Positions 15,934 to 23,265 of a DNA stretch of 64,000 bases are shown piece after piece. The position numbers and the translations under genes are program-made. The notes under the pieces were generated by a model. It made no database searches. It was not told where the DNA came from and saw only the letters and a list, made by a program, of their open reading frames with translations. The stretch covers positions 310,001 to 374,000 of the forward strand of contig NZ_SRRU01000006.1 in the NCBI RefSeq assembly GCF_004784465.1, read 5' to 3'. The first letter of the stretch is position 1. Every line of letters begins with the position of its first letter. Origin of the DNA: Streptomyces griseoluteus. GTDB lineage: Bacteria > Actinomycetota > Actinomycetes > Streptomycetales > Streptomycetaceae.

Positions 15934-17498
15934 GTGAGGTTCGCGCAGGGGTTGTCGTCCGCCGAACGCGCACCGTTGGCCACCTCGCTGGGTACCGAGG
16001 AGGACGTCGAGGACGGTGTGGGGTCGGTCGCGTACGCCTGGCCGAGGACCACGTTGATCCGGGGCGCGCCGATCTGCTCCAACTGGGCGCCGGGGAAGAC
16101 CTTGGCCACCGTCCGGGCGCGGTCCGCCATGCCGGGGCCGTACTGGACGACCGTCGCCAGATGGTTCTGGGAGAGCGCGGTGGCCGTACCGGTGACGGTG
16201 AAGCCGGACGCGGTCAGCGCGGCCGAGCCCTTGGCGGCGAGGCCGGTCACCGTGGTGCCGTTGTAGACCGCCACGGCGATGCCCTTGCCGGAGACCGGGG
16301 CGGGGGAGTGGCCGGCCGGGCCGGGCTTCTTCGCCGCGTGGCCCTTCCCGCCGCTGGCGTCGGCGCCGTCGATCGTACGGTCCGCCTTCAGCGCGGCCCA
16401 CAGCTCACCGGCGTCCGGCTCCACGACCGCGACCCGCGCGCCCGCGTACCGCCAGGGCACGGTGACGAACTTGGTGTTGTGCAGGTCCACGTTCTTCAGC
16501 GACATGGCGAACGACAGCAGCTTGTCGGCGCTGCCCAGTCCGGGGTCGACGGTCATCGACCTGGTCGCCGCGTCGGCCAGCGGCAGCAGCTTGGTCGGGG
16601 TGAACCCCTTGTCCTTGACCTCCTTCAACAGGCTGCCGACGAACGCCTGTTGCCGCTTGATCCGCCCTATGTCGGAGCCGTCCCCGATGCCGTGCCGCAG
16701 GCGCACGTAGTCCAGCGCCTGCTGGCCCGCGACCCGCTGCTCGCCCTGCCGGAAGAGGAGCGTGCCCCGGCTGGTCCGGTTGGGGTTGAGGTCCTTCTGG
16801 TACACGTCGTTGGGCAGGCACACCTTCACCCCGCCGACGACCTGGGTGAGCGCGGCGAAGCCCTTGAAGTCCACGACCACCGTGTGGTCCACGCGGAGGC
16901 CGGTGAGCTGCTCCACGGTGTTCTGCGTGCAGGCCGGGTTGCCCTTGTCGGTCTCGCCGACCGAGAAGGCCGCGTTGAACATGGTGTTCGGCTGGGCCTG
17001 GGTCCAGCCGCCGGTGGGCAGCTTGCAGGGCGGGATCGTCACCAGGGTGTCGCGCGGTATCGACACGGCCAGCGCGTGCTTGTGGTCGGCGTATATGTGC
17101 AGCAGCAGCGTGGTGTCGGAGCGGCCGATGCCGTCCCTGTCGCCGCCGCCCAGCGCCGCGTTGCCGTCGGTGCGCGCGTCCGAGCCGATCACCAGGACGT
17201 TCTCACCCTTGGACGAGCCCGCCGGGCGGTTGTCGGAGAGGCCGCCCGCGTCGAAGGTCTGGATGTTGCCGTTGAGCTTCAGGTACACCCAGCCGGCCCC
17301 CGCGCCGCCGAGGACCACCAGCGACAGGCAGACGAGGAGCGCCACCCGTGCCCTGCGCGCACGACGGCGCCGCCGGTCCCGCGCGCCGGACCGGGTCCCG
17401 CGGCCCGCGTCGCCGGAATCGCCCTGGCTCTCCGGGGAGCCCCGGCCGCCGCCGCGTCGCCGTGACGGTGCCGTCCCCCGGCTGCTCGTGATGCTCAT
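15924..17498 (-). CDS. LytR-CpsA-Psr (LCP) family protein with LytR_C domain
   Basis: This 524-residue protein has a basic, Arg-rich cytoplasmic N-terminus, one membrane helix (VALLVCLSLVVLGGAGAGWVYL) and an extracytoplasmic LCP domain. LCP marks include NVLVIGSDARTDGN, DTTLLLHIYADHKHALAVSIPRDT and QQALDYVRLRHGIGDGSDIGR. A C-terminal LytR_C domain (IAVAVYNGTTVTGLAAKG) follows. LCP proteins transfer lipid-linked glycopolymers such as teichoic acids or arabinogalactan-like polymers to peptidoglycan. The ATG at 17498 is chosen with AGAGGGCGGG upstream; the frame further upstream is non-coding. It is divergent from tatA and overlaps the P-type ATPase end by 10 bases. Confidence 0.92.
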   Translation of the reverse strand: MSITSSRGTAPSRRRGGGRGSPESQGDSGDAGRGTRSGARDRRRRRARRARVALLVCLSLVVLGGAGAGWVYLKLNGNIQTFDAGGLSDNRPAGSSKGENVLVIGSDARTDGNAALGGGDRDGIGRSDTTLLLHIYADHKHALAVSIPRDTLVTIPPCKLPTGGWTQAQPNTMFNAAFSVGETDKGNPACTQNTVEQLTGLRVDHTVVVDFKGFAALTQVVGGVKVCLPNDVYQKDLNPNRTSRGTLLFRQGEQRVAGQQALDYVRLRHGIGDGSDIGRIKRQQAFVGSLLKEVKDKGFTPTKLLPLADAATRSMTVDPGLGSADKLLSFAMSLKNVDLHNTKFVTVPWRYAGARVAVVEPDAGELWAALKADRTIDGADASGGKGHAAKKPGPAGHSPAPVSGKGIAVAVYNGTTVTGLAAKGSAALTASGFTVTGTATALSQNHLATVVQYGPGMADRARTVAKVFPGAQLEQIGAPRINVVLGQAYATDPTPSSTSSSVPSEVANGARSADDNPCANLTYG

Positions 17499-17622
17499 CG
17501 CCCGCCCTCTTGTGCCTCTCCCTGGGTTGTACAGTTGCGCAATGTAGCAATCATCGCTGAACAGGCCGGAGGCGCGGGAGCCCCTGGCCGTCGGGAACCG
17601 CGTGGGAAAAGGGAGGGCGATC

Positions 17623-17823
17623 GTGCTCCGTAATGGACTGGAACCCTGGCATCTGCTGGTCGTGGCGATCGTCTTCATCGTGCTGTTCGGCTCCAAGAAG
17701 CTGCCGGACACCGCTCGCTCGCTGGGCCGGTCCCTGCGCATCCTCAAGAGCGAGGCGAAGGCGATGAAGGACGAGAGTGCCGCTCCCGCCGCACCCACGC
17801 CGGCCGACCCCGCTGTGCGGTGA
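17623..17823 (+). CDS. tatA: Sec-independent translocase TatA/TatE-like protein
   Basis: The protein has 66 residues from GTG 17623: a short N-terminus, one membrane helix (WHLLVVAIVFIVLFG), the FGSKKLPD hinge typical of TatA, an amphipathic helix and an Ala/Pro tail. TatA subunits form the protein-conducting element of the twin-arginine export system. I prefer this GTG because GGGAGGG lies 6 bases upstream; a GTG at 17602 would add seven residues and lacks such a site. No tatB or tatC is adjacent, so it may be an additional TatA/E copy. Confidence 0.88.
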   Translation: MLRNGLEPWHLLVVAIVFIVLFGSKKLPDTARSLGRSLRILKSEAKAMKDESAAPAAPTPADPAVR

Positions 17824-17871
17824 ACTCGGCACGCCCAGGGAGAAGTTCCCGCATCACCTGAAAGAGGGAGA

Positions 17872-17896
17872 ACCCGGCGGCAGGGTGCCGCCGGGT
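17872..17896. terminator. Bidirectional terminator between tatA and DUF6114
   Basis: A perfect 10-bp stem acccggcggc/gccgccgggt with loop agggt lies between the two convergent stop codons. Confidence 0.8.
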
Positions 17897-17913
17897 CCGA
17901 GGGAAGCCGCTGG

Positions 17914-18327
17914 TCAGGCGCCGGCGCGCTCCCGGCGCCGCTGTCGTCGGGACACGCGGGCCTCCTGGTCGGGCAGCCAGCCGAAGGCGAGGCAGCTGCC
18001 GACGACCCCGAGGAGCAGGCCGACGAAGAAGCCGCCCAGGTTGGACGTGAGCCAGCTGCCCAGCGAGACCAGGACGCCGACGATCGAGTAGAACAGCCGC
18101 TGGGCCGGGTTGAAGAGGACCAGCAGCCCGAGCAGCAGCATCAGGGCCGGCAGCAGATAGCCCGCCAGCCCCTGCATGCCGATGTGCATGACGACCTTCA
18201 GTGACGCCTTCTCGGTGAGCAGGATCTCGGCCCCGCCCAGCGCGAGCAGCAGCCCGCCCCAGAACGGCCGCCGTCCCCGCCAGTCACGGAAGGCCGCCCG
18301 CGCCGTCCGGCGCCCAGGCTCCGCCAT
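17914..18327 (-). CDS. DUF6114 membrane protein
   Basis: The protein has 137 residues with four hydrophobic helices, for example RPFWGGLLLALGGAEILL, GYLLPALMLLLGLLVLF and GGFFVGLLLGVVGSCLAFGW. It ends in a strongly basic tail (RRQRRRERAG). It matches the DUF6114 membrane family of actinomycetes as I remember it. It follows the DUF6230 gene by 4 bases and is clearly co-transcribed. The pair recurs in streptomycetes, but I know of no established function. Confidence 0.75.
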   Translation of the reverse strand: MAEPGRRTARAAFRDWRGRRPFWGGLLLALGGAEILLTEKASLKVVMHIGMQGLAGYLLPALMLLLGLLVLFNPAQRLFYSIVGVLVSLGSWLTSNLGGFFVGLLLGVVGSCLAFGWLPDQEARVSRRQRRRERAGA

Positions 18328-18331
18328 CGGC

Positions 18332-18988
18332 TCAGCAGCCCGAGTCGCTGAAGCCCAGCTTCAGACCGGGCAGCTTGAACACCCCGGCGGTGGTCGCGTA
18401 GTTGGTCTGGCGCAGATTGGCGATGTGCACGGTGTCGGCCTGCTGGGAGAAGACGCCGATCGGGCCCCTGGCGTTGGCCTTGTTCAGCGTGCTGGCGTCG
18501 TTGCCGATCTCGATGTGGTCGAAGGAGGCGTTGCCCGACAGTTCGGTGGAGTCGGTGGTCAGATCGGTGGCCGTCACCTTCGTCCTGCCCTGGCCCGCCT
18601 TGATCAGCAGGTTGGTGCCGCCCAGGTCGACGCTCTGGCACAGCTTGGTGAGGGTCGCGCTCTTGATCGCTGAGGTGACGACGAGCACCTGCCCGCCGGT
18701 GTCACCCGCGTTCGGGCTGCCGTCCGCCATGTTGTCCAGGCCGCCGAACTGCTCGAAGCCGGTGCCGTTCAGCTCGGTCGCCGTGACGGTGAAGGGCATG
18801 CCGGAGATGGCGAACTGCACACCCAGCGCGCCCTCGGCGGTCAGGATCGCGAGCCCGGCCGCGACAAGGGTGGCGGGGACCGCCAGTACGGCGGCCCGGC
18901 GGTACCGGACGCGCCCGCGCCGTACGCCGCCGGCCGGTTCGGGTGCGGGGTTGGGGTCGGTGGACGAGAGGTCCGGGGACGAGGCCAT
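18332..18988 (-). CDS. DUF6230 secreted or anchored protein
   Basis: The protein has 218 residues. An N-terminal Pro/Arg-rich cytoplasmic stretch is followed by one membrane helix (AAVLAVPATLVAAGLAILTA), then an extracytoplasmic beta-rich domain beginning GVQFAISGMPFTVTATELNGTGFEQF and ending FKLPGLKLGFSDSGC. It fits the DUF6230 family; older annotations calling such proteins cholesterol esterases are not supported by any visible Ser-His-Asp triad. I start it at ATG 18988 because GGGAG lies 7 bases upstream, rather than the ATG at 19000. It forms an operon with DUF6114. Confidence 0.75.
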   Translation of the reverse strand: MASSPDLSSTDPNPAPEPAGGVRRGRVRYRRAAVLAVPATLVAAGLAILTAEGALGVQFAISGMPFTVTATELNGTGFEQFGGLDNMADGSPNAGDTGGQVLVVTSAIKSATLTKLCQSVDLGGTNLLIKAGQGRTKVTATDLTTDSTELSGNASFDHIEIGNDASTLNKANARGPIGVFSQQADTVHIANLRQTNYATTAGVFKLPGLKLGFSDSGC

Positions 18989-19422
18989 GTCTGCTCCCAT
19001 GGGCGTAGATCCATGCGGGTTTCAGGTGGCGCGTTGTCCTGGCGCGGACAAGGGCGGCCGCGTGGGCCGCCTCGCTGTTTCCCGGTGGACGCGAGGGCTC
19101 TGGCCGGTTACGCGACGGTAGCCTTCTCGGAAGTTACCGCCGGTTACATTGAAGGGTCAAGAGAGTTGTGAAAAGTGGGTGCCGACCCTGCGCAGGTGCG
19201 TGCCACTGACCTCCAACTCCCTTGCCGCGTCTTGACGTTGGTGTCACATCAGGTCTACAACTCTGCCTGATCTCCTCGGGACCGTGGCGCCGGGCCCGAC
19301 CCGCGGCACGCGCCGGTTCCCGGCTTCTCCGGGCGGCCGTCCCGTATACGAAATCCCGCACCTCGCATCGCATCCCGGCGCACCTTGCTCTCCGCCCCCC
19401 ACCTCGGAAGAGAGGCACCCGC
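18989..19422. promoter_or_regulatory. 434-bp divergent regulatory region, DUF6230 / secreted protein
   Basis: No gene is seen here. GCCGGTTAC occurs twice as a direct repeat (19103-19111 and 19139-19147), with a further GTTAC at 19133. On the minus strand this gives spaced GTAAC motifs in front of the DUF6230 gene. On the plus strand TTGACG (19232-19237), an 18-base spacer and TACAAC (19256-19261) form a plausible promoter for the secreted-protein gene, leaving a leader of about 155 bases. Confidence 0.45.
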
Positions 19423-20070
19423 ATGCGCACCTTCCTCGCCCTTGCCGGAACCGTCACCGCGCTCACCGTCGCCGTGGCCGTCCCCGCGTCCGCCGACGCG
19501 GGCCCCGTCCTCACCACGGGCGGCGTCGGCGGCACCGCCGTGGCCGTCGGCGACACCCTCACCGCGCCGCTGGCCGCCGGCACCTCCGCCACCCTGTACT
19601 CCAGCGCGACCGGCACCAGCGGTGTCACCTGCAAGGCGTCCCAGTTCACGGCCCAGGTCACCGGCAACCCGGCGGCTCCGGGCTCCGCCACCGAGTCGGT
19701 CACCGGCCACACCTTCGACAGCTCGACGTGTACCAGCAACGTCACCGGGGTCCTCGGCGTCAACGGCATCACCGTCGACCACCTGCCCTACACCGCCTCG
19801 GTCTCCTCCGACGGCACTCTCTCCGTCGCCCCGGCGAGCGGCTCGACCATCCAGACCACGGTCAAGCTGCGCACCCTGCTCGGCTCGGTCACCTGCGTCT
19901 ACCAGGCGCCGAGTCTGACCGGGAAGGCGGACAACGCCGACAACAGCATCACCTTCACCAACCAGCAGTTCAGCAAGGTGTCCGGCTCGTCGCTCTGCTT
20001 CGCCAGCGGCTACTTCACCGCCAAGTACGCCCCGGTCACCGACGCGGGCGCGCCGGTGTTCGTCAACTGA
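19423..20070 (+). CDS. Secreted beta-rich protein of unknown function (often labelled Tat-signal protein)
   Basis: The protein has 215 residues from ATG 19423, with GGAAGAGAGG upstream. A Sec-type signal peptide (MRTFLALAGTVTALTVAVAV, cleavage near ASA-DAG) leads into a Thr/Ser/Gly-rich domain without charged clusters. Four cysteines (in GVTCKA, SSTCTS, SVTCVY and SSLCFA) could form two disulfides. The signal has no twin arginine, so a Tat label would be doubtful. It converges on the LPMO gene with only 19 bases between the stop codons. Its role is unknown; secretion is well supported. Confidence 0.7.
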   Translation: MRTFLALAGTVTALTVAVAVPASADAGPVLTTGGVGGTAVAVGDTLTAPLAAGTSATLYSSATGTSGVTCKASQFTAQVTGNPAAPGSATESVTGHTFDSSTCTSNVTGVLGVNGITVDHLPYTASVSSDGTLSVAPASGSTIQTTVKLRTLLGSVTCVYQAPSLTGKADNADNSITFTNQQFSKVSGSSLCFASGYFTAKYAPVTDAGAPVFVN

Positions 20071-20089
20071 CGTTCTGCTGCACGCTCGT

Positions 20090-21037
20090 TCAGCGCCGGC
20101 GCAGGCGCGGGACGAGGGCGGCGGCCGCGGTGACCACCAGCACCGCGGCCGCACCGCCCGCCAGTAAGGGAGCCGAGGGGCCCGACTTCGCACGGGTCGC
20201 CTCGGCCACCGGCTTGCCGTCGTCCGGCACGGCGGCGTACGAGGAGTCCTTGCGCGGCACGGGAGTCGACGCCTTTGCCGAGGGCGAGGCGGACGCCGGG
20301 TGCGAGGCGTGCGCGGAGGGTGTGGCCGCCTTCGAGGCCGGCTTCCTGGTGGGCGCGGGCCGGGTGGCGCCCGAACCGCTCCCCGAAGCCGCGGTCCCGC
20401 TCGCCAGCACCACGTCGGAGCACGAGTAGTAGGTGTCCGGCGTGCTGGTGTTCTGCCAGATCGTGTACAGCATCTGACGTCCCGTCCGGTCAGAGGGAAG
20501 CGTCGCCTGAAGGTGGTACGCCCCGTTGCTCAGCGGCGGGTTCTTGAACTCGGCGAACGGTCGGTCCGGCAGGTCGGACCACTTCAGCGGCTTCGCCGGG
20601 TCGTAGCCGGGCTTGGTCAGGTACAGCCGGAACGAGCCCTCGTGGGCGATCGTGGAGGCGTACGTCAGGGTCAGCCGGGCGCCCGGAGTCAGCCGGGTGG
20701 CGGGCCAGTCGGTGCGGGCCAGGTCGAGACCCCGGTAGGCGGGCAGGTTCCCGCTGCACAGTCTGCCGTCCGGAATCATCTGCCGGTCACGGCCGTTGAC
20801 GTTGGGCACCCGCAGGTTGTCCCACGCGGTGAAGGGGGCGCCGTTCGCCGCGATCGCGGCCCGGCAGGCGGCCGACCGGTTGGCGCTGCCGCCCTGGGGC
20901 GAGCAGGCGTAGACCCGGCTGACCGGATCGGTGGGGGCGCCGTGCGCCAGTGCCGGGGCCGCCGTCCACGGCAGCAGCAGGAGAGGGGTCGCGGCGGCGG
21001 CCGCCAGAGTGCTCAGGCGGGCGGTCATCCGAGTCAT
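20090..21037 (-). CDS. Membrane-anchored lytic polysaccharide monooxygenase (AA10)
   Basis: The protein has 315 residues. The signal peptide ends ALA|HGAP, so His32 becomes the N-terminal copper-binding His; the second histidine of the copper brace is probably His132 (STIAHEG). The catalytic domain spans about residues 32-215. A Ser/Ala/Pro/Lys-rich linker follows, then a C-terminal membrane helix (APLLAGGAAAVLVVTAAAALV) and a basic stop (PRLRRR). There is no carbohydrate-binding module and no LPXTG motif. AA10 enzymes oxidatively cut chitin or cellulose-type polymers. The anchor suggests a role on the organism's own surface glycans rather than in foraging, which is an inference. GAGGAG lies upstream of the ATG. 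Confidence 0.85.
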   Translation of the reverse strand: MTRMTARLSTLAAAAATPLLLLPWTAAPALAHGAPTDPVSRVYACSPQGGSANRSAACRAAIAANGAPFTAWDNLRVPNVNGRDRQMIPDGRLCSGNLPAYRGLDLARTDWPATRLTPGARLTLTYASTIAHEGSFRLYLTKPGYDPAKPLKWSDLPDRPFAEFKNPPLSNGAYHLQATLPSDRTGRQMLYTIWQNTSTPDTYYSCSDVVLASGTAASGSGSGATRPAPTRKPASKAATPSAHASHPASASPSAKASTPVPRKDSSYAAVPDDGKPVAEATRAKSGPSAPLLAGGAAAVLVVTAAAALVPRLRRR

Positions 21038-21352
21038 CCGGGACGTCTCCTCGGCGAGGCGGTGGGGGTCTCCGTCCCCAATACGGGTGACAGCACTGGT
21101 GTGTTCAGACTCTCAGTCGACCGAAGAAGTCAATTACAGACCGCATCGGCTGTTTCTGCCGCACCCTTCACCGCCCGGAAATCTTCGCGTGAGCGACGCA
21201 GTGCACCCGGAAGCCCCCGGAGCCGGATAAAAGCGGAAGGTCCAGTTCACCCCGGACGAGCAGGGGAGGAAGTGTGGAGGAGCGCGGAATCTCGGTGCCT
21301 CCCGCGTGACTCCCCTTGCGGCTCGGTGAGTTATCGTATGCGAGGGGTCAAA
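21038..21352. other. Intergenic region between LPMO and cprB
   Basis: No gene is seen. The region should contain the LPMO promoter on the minus strand (TTGACT at 21133-21128 is the best -35 candidate). The cprB promoter lies on the plus strand, with a possible -10 TATCGT at 21332-21337. Confidence 0.35.
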
Positions 21353-21374
21353 ACAAACCGCGTGTCCCGTTCGT
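21353..21374 (+). promoter_or_regulatory. Putative CprB/gamma-butyrolactone-receptor operator (ARE-like)
   Basis: A 22-bp imperfect palindrome: ACAAACCG, six bases, then CCGTTCGT. It lies between the possible -10 box (21332-21337) and the cprB start at 21394. The half-site ACAAACCG fits autoregulatory elements of ArpA-type receptors. Compared from memory with the published CprB consensus, about 14 of 22 bases agree. Confidence 0.55.
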
Positions 21375-21393
21375 GCAGGAGAGGGGTCGGCCG

Positions 21394-22041
21394 ATGGCGA
21401 GGCAGTTGCGCGCTGAACAGACCCGGACGACGATCATCACCGCCGCGGCCGACCTGTTCGACCGGCAGGGGTATGAATCGACCAGTCTGAGCGACATCGT
21501 CGGACATGCGAACGTCACCAAGGGCGCCCTGTACTTCCACTTCGCCGCCAAGGAGGACCTGGCGCACGCCATCCTCGAACTCCAGTCGGTGGCCGCCCGG
21601 CAGGTGGTTGCCGAGGTCGAGAGCCGGGGCTGCTCGTCGCTGGAGGCGCTGATGCGCGTCACGTTCGCCCTCGCCCGCCTCGCCGTGCACGACCCGGTGC
21701 CCCGCGCCGGGCTCCGCCTGGTCACCACCGACCTGCCCATGCGCCCGCCGCTGCGCCACCCCTTCACCGAGTGGCTGGAGTTCGCCTCCCGCAAGCTGCA
21801 CGGCGCCGTCCGGGACTGCGATGTGCACGCCGAACTGGACGCCGGGATCGTCGCCCACTCCCTGGTCTGTTTCTTCGTCGGCACCAGGGTCGCCGGGCGC
21901 ACCCTGGAACCGCCCGCGCGGCTGCCCCGCCGGGTCGCCGAGATGTGGTACCTGATGCTCCGCAGCCTGGTCCCGGTGCACCGCCGCCCCCGCTACCTCG
22001 CCCTCGCGGCACAACTGGAGCGGGAGGCCAGGGCCGGCTGA
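21394..22041 (+). CDS. cprB: Gamma-butyrolactone receptor-type TetR regulator, CprB orthologue
   Basis: The protein has 215 residues. The HTH region is almost diagnostic for ArpA/ScbR/CprB proteins: MARQLRAEQTRTTIITAAAD, LFDRQGYESTSLSDIVGHAN and VTKGALYFHFAAKEDLAHAI. The ligand domain keeps RAGLRL, PFTEWLE and the LVPVHRRPRYLALAAQLE C-terminus. Such regulators bind palindromic operators and release them on binding gamma-butyrolactones, timing antibiotic production and sporulation. The nearby geosmin synthase gene matches the S. coelicolor order (cprB close to the geosmin synthase gene), supporting CprB over ScbR. No AfsA-type synthase is adjacent. An operator-like palindrome lies just upstream. 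GGAGAGGGG precedes the ATG at 21394. Confidence 0.82.
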   Translation: MARQLRAEQTRTTIITAAADLFDRQGYESTSLSDIVGHANVTKGALYFHFAAKEDLAHAILELQSVAARQVVAEVESRGCSSLEALMRVTFALARLAVHDPVPRAGLRLVTTDLPMRPPLRHPFTEWLEFASRKLHGAVRDCDVHAELDAGIVAHSLVCFFVGTRVAGRTLEPPARLPRRVAEMWYLMLRSLVPVHRRPRYLALAAQLEREARAG

Positions 22042-22050
22042 CCTGCGCGG

Positions 22051-22062
22051 TACGGTGACGGC
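22051..22062 (+). promoter_or_regulatory. Possible leaderless promoter of the ARMT1-type gene
   Basis: TACGGT (22051-22056) lies exactly 6 bases before the ATG at 22063, and no ribosome site is present. This is the -10 spacing expected if transcription starts at the ATG. The gap to cprB is only 21 bases, so read-through is also possible. Confidence 0.4.
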
Positions 22063-23265
22063 ATGTCCGACGCCGCCCCCACCGCGCCCGTCATCCGCGC
22101 CGACGCACCCGGCTCCTTCCCGCACCGCACACTGGCCGAACGGCACCCCGCGATCATCCGTCAGGTCCGCGCCGGCCTCCCCTACGAGCCCCCGCAGCAA
22201 CACGCGCTGGACGCCCTGCTGAAGAACTGCACCGAGGGCGTCATCGAACCCCTCCCCGCCGACGCCCCCGACCGCGAGCGCTGGCAGAGCTGGGGTATGG
22301 ACACCTACGCGGGCCAGTCCTGGTTCGACGTGCCGTGGCTGTGGGCCGAGAGCTACTTCTACCGCCGCCTGCTCGGCGCCGTCGGCTACTTCGGCCCCGG
22401 CGCCTGGTGCGGCATCGACCCGTTCCGCCCTTCCAAGACCGGCGAACTCCACTCCGCCGGGACCGACGCCGAGCTGTCCGCCCTCGAGGATCTGCGGGAC
22501 CGCCCGGCCGACGACCGCGACCGTGCCCTGCTGAGCGGCTCCCTGTGGGGCAACCGCGCCGACCTCAGCTTCCAGCTGTCCGCGGAGGGCGGCGAGCGAC
22601 GCGAAGCCGCCCCCGGCCTGGTGGCCGACGACAGCGACCTCCTCTGGTCGCTGCTCCCGCCCGGCGGCACCGGCACCCTCTGCCTGGTCGCGGACAACGC
22701 CGGCCGCGAGCTCGTCCCCGACCTGCTGCTCATCGCCGCGCTCCTCACCGAGCCCCGCATCGGCCGCGCGGTCCTGCACCTCAAGCCCACCCCGTACTAC
22801 GTCTCCGACGCCACCACCGCCGACGTGATCGACGCCCTGCACCGCCTGCGCTCGGCGGGCGGTCTGGCGGGGGAGTACGGCGACACGCTCTGGTCGGCCC
22901 TGGGCGACGGCCGCCTCGTCCTCCGCGCCCACCCCTTCTCCTGCTCGCCGCTGCCATACGGCGAAATGCCGGACGACCTCCGCGCCGACTTCGCGGCGGC
23001 CGGCCTCACCCTGCTCAAGGGCGACCTCAACTACCGCCGCCTGGTGGGTGACCGGTACTGGCCGGCCACCACGCCCTTCGACGAGGTGACCGCCTACTTC
23101 CCCGGCCCGGTGGCCGCGCTGCGCACCCTCAAGTCCGAGGTCGTCACCGGGCTCTCCGCGGCCACCGAGGAGGCGCTGGACAAGGCGGAGGGAAGAAAGT
23201 GGCTCACCAGCGGCACCCACGCCCTGATCCAGGTCAACCCGTCAGCCGGCCCGGACGGGCAGTGA
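22063..23265 (+). CDS. ARMT1/DUF89-family damage-control phosphatase
   Basis: The protein has 400 residues. The family's metal-site motifs are visible: LVADNAGRELVPDLLL (Asp-Asn) near residue 210 and LLKGDLNYRRLVGD (Lys, Asp) near residue 315. Family members are metal-dependent phosphatases that hydrolyse damaged or overflow sugar phosphates, and a protein-carboxyl methyltransferase activity was once proposed. The true substrate here is unknown. The 3' end overlaps the convergent P450 gene by 24 bases. No Shine-Dalgarno sequence precedes the ATG. Confidence 0.85.
   Translation: MSDAAPTAPVIRADAPGSFPHRTLAERHPAIIRQVRAGLPYEPPQQHALDALLKNCTEGVIEPLPADAPDRERWQSWGMDTYAGQSWFDVPWLWAESYFYRRLLGAVGYFGPGAWCGIDPFRPSKTGELHSAGTDAELSALEDLRDRPADDRDRALLSGSLWGNRADLSFQLSAEGGERREAAPGLVADDSDLLWSLLPPGGTGTLCLVADNAGRELVPDLLLIAALLTEPRIGRAVLHLKPTPYYVSDATTADVIDALHRLRSAGGLAGEYGDTLWSALGDGRLVLRAHPFSCSPLPYGEMPDDLRADFAAAGLTLLKGDLNYRRLVGDRYWPATTPFDEVTAYFPGPVAALRTLKSEVVTGLSAATEEALDKAEGRKWLTSGTHALIQVNPSAGPDGQ

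Noticed and set aside
12283..16401. A 1372-codon open frame on the minus strand
   Set aside because: It runs antisense to the osmolyte-binding, ArsR and P-type ATPase genes. Its translation is low-complexity Gly/Arg/Glu sequence without domains, a typical shadow in G/C-rich DNA.
14016..17465. A 1149-codon open frame on the plus strand
   Set aside because: It overlaps the P-type ATPase in another frame and is antisense to the LCP gene. It has no recognisable domain.
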